From Pedobacter glucosidilyticus (GTDB taxonomy: Bacteria > Bacteroidota > Bacteroidia > Sphingobacteriales > Sphingobacteriaceae): a stretch of DNA of 64,000 nt. The position numbers were made by a program, and so were the translations under genes. The stretch spans positions 1 through 64,000 of the forward strand of contig NZ_DLHN01000023.1 in the NCBI RefSeq assembly GCF_002483235.1. The letters are read 5' to 3'. Every line of letters begins with the position of its first letter. Within the stretch, counting starts at the first letter, position 1. Below are positions 62,862 through 64,000 of this stretch, piece by piece. The notes beneath the pieces were generated by a model. The model did no database searches, was not told the DNA's origin, and saw nothing but the letters and a program-made list of their open reading frames with translations.

Positions 62862-64000
62862 ATGAAGATACTTAAAGTAGAGGATAAAGCCACGCAGAAA
62901 GCATTTTTAGAGTTGCCGCTACACTTATATAAGAATGATAAGAACTTTATCAGACCCTTGGATAAGGATATAGAAATGGTTTTTGATGAGCAGCGTAATA
63001 AGTATTTTAGACATGGAAGTTGTATCCGCTTTATCTTACAGGATAGTACAGGTAAAACCATTGGAAGAATAGCTGTATTTATCAACAGAAAAACCTTAAA
63101 TAGTTTTGACCAGCCTACCGGTGGTTTGGGTTTTTTTGACTGTATAAATGATAAAAATGCTGCCTTTTTACTTTTTGATACCGCCAAAGCTTGGCTTGAA
63201 GCGCAAGGAATAGAAGCTATGGATGGTCCTATTAATTTTGGCGACCGAGATAAATGGTGGGGTTTACTGGTTGATGGTTTTTATGAACCATGTTATTGTT
63301 GCAACTATAATCCGCCTTATTATCAGCAATTTTTTGAAGATTATGGCTTTAAAGTTTATTTTAAGCAATACACTTATTACCGTAAAGTAGCACAAGAACT
63401 AGCCTCTAATTACGCAGATAAGGCTGGGCATATTCTAAAAAATCCTGATTATACTTTTGAACACATGAAGCTATCTAACTTAGCTAAATATATAGAAGAT
63501 TTTAGAATAGTTTATAATAAAGCATGGGTAAAGCATAAAGGAGTAAGAGAAATGAGTACCCACCAGGCTAAAGCTATTATGTTACAACTAAAACCTGTTT
63601 TAGATGAAAAAATAGTTTGGTATACCTATTATAAGGGCGAGTGTATTGGTTTTTTTGTGAATATACCAGAGCTGAACCAACTTTTTGTAAAACACGTTAA
63701 CGGTAAGCTAGATATAATAGGGAAAATTAAATTCTTATATCATAAATGGCGAAAAACGGCTAAAACCATGTATGGGATTGTTTTTGGGATAGTTCCAGAA
63801 CATCAGAAAAAAGGTGTTGAAGTAGCCATGATTGTTAAAGCAGCAGAAACCATTCAAGATAAAAATAAGGTTACTTATGAAGATTTTCAGATGAATTGGA
63901 TTGGGGATTTTAATCCTAAAATGATGAATGTAGCCGAACAAATTGGGGGTAAAATTTATAAAACACACCATACCTATCGTTATTTATTTGATAGGGAAAA
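62862..64000 (+). CDS. GNAT-like protein, runs off the window end
   Basis: An open frame starts at ATG 62862 (MKILKVEDKATQKAFLELPL) and continues without a stop to the last base, giving about 379 residues so far. Features include RPLDKDIEMVFDEQRNKYFRHGSC, IGRIAVFINRKTLN, GGLGFFDCINDKNAAFLLFDTAKAWL and, later, MYGIVFGIVPEHQKKGVEVAMIVKAAE, which has the acetyl-CoA-type loop of GNAT folds. It resembles a double-GNAT family of Bacteroidota proteins often annotated YghO-like; the substrate is unknown. It is divergent from the M1 gene across 95 bases. Confidence 0.75.
   Translation, partial: MKILKVEDKATQKAFLELPLHLYKNDKNFIRPLDKDIEMVFDEQRNKYFRHGSCIRFILQDSTGKTIGRIAVFINRKTLNSFDQPTGGLGFFDCINDKNAAFLLFDTAKAWLEAQGIEAMDGPINFGDRDKWWGLLVDGFYEPCYCCNYNPPYYQQFFEDYGFKVYFKQYTYYRKVAQELASNYADKAGHILKNPDYTFEHMKLSNLAKYIEDFRIVYNKAWVKHKGVREMSTHQAKAIMLQLKPVLDEKIVWYTYYKGECIGFFVNIPELNQLFVKHVNGKLDIIGKIKFLYHKWRKTAKTMYGIVFGIVPEHQKKGVEVAMIVKAAETIQDKNKVTYEDFQMNWIGDFNPKMMNVAEQIGGKIYKTHHTYRYLFDRE

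Overview
The window reads as chromosome of a Bacteroidota bacterium, most likely of the Sphingobacteriaceae (Pedobacter-like). The signs are an AT-rich genome, TAnnTTTG-type -7 promoter boxes, a full alternative complex III (act) operon fused to a caa3/aa3-type oxidase cluster, a SusC/SusD pair with an ECF sigma and FecR anti-sigma factor, a type IX secretion (T9SS) tail, and many lipoproteins. I cannot name the species. No rRNA, tRNA or CRISPR array was found.

Layout. Positions 1-860 hold the end of an ISL3-like insertion sequence and a HigB/HigA-type toxin-antitoxin pair; a 210-bp repeat built of phased 11-bp units follows (1029-1236), then an SGNH-hydrolase lipoprotein and a deoxyhypusine-synthase-like enzyme. 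Positions 4163-21153 are one long respiratory locus: actABCDEF, cytochrome oxidase subunits II and I, heme O/A synthesis (ctaA, ctaB), two subunit III genes, subunit IV, an SCO-like protein, a DUF420 protein, a small CxxC protein and a DUF983 protein. Together these would carry electrons from menaquinol through ActB FeS clusters and ActA/ActE hemes to CuA and the oxygen-reducing site, with assembly factors encoded alongside. DUF2461 and OmpA genes close this block.

Positions 22741-28320 form a horizontally acquired-looking defence island: an XRE controller with a palindromic operator on its promoter, a methyltransferase whose 3' end is replaced by a GC-rich hairpin repeat, an intact HARE-HTH/Mrr/RAMA nuclease, a second adenine methyltransferase broken by 5' loss and an in-frame TAG, and an AbiJ/HEPN-like protein. 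An intact nuclease beside two broken methylases is the most curious arrangement here.

Positions 28381-48277 are ordinary chromosome: rfbC, a TPR protein, an S9 peptidase, two two-component systems, MOSC, a UbiA-like protein, a phosphoesterase, a MoxR/VWA pair, a DUF1016 fragment, fasciclin, SDR and HemW. Positions 48440-58649 are a regulated outer-membrane uptake locus: sigma factor, a T9SS-exported beta-propeller-like protein wedged before FecR, SusC, SusD, a lipoprotein and a diheme peroxidase. A repeat-rich gap (58656-59110, with the second copy of the 11-bp-unit repeat) leads to an LtaS-like sulfatase-fold protein, an M1 peptidase and a GNAT-like protein running off the end.
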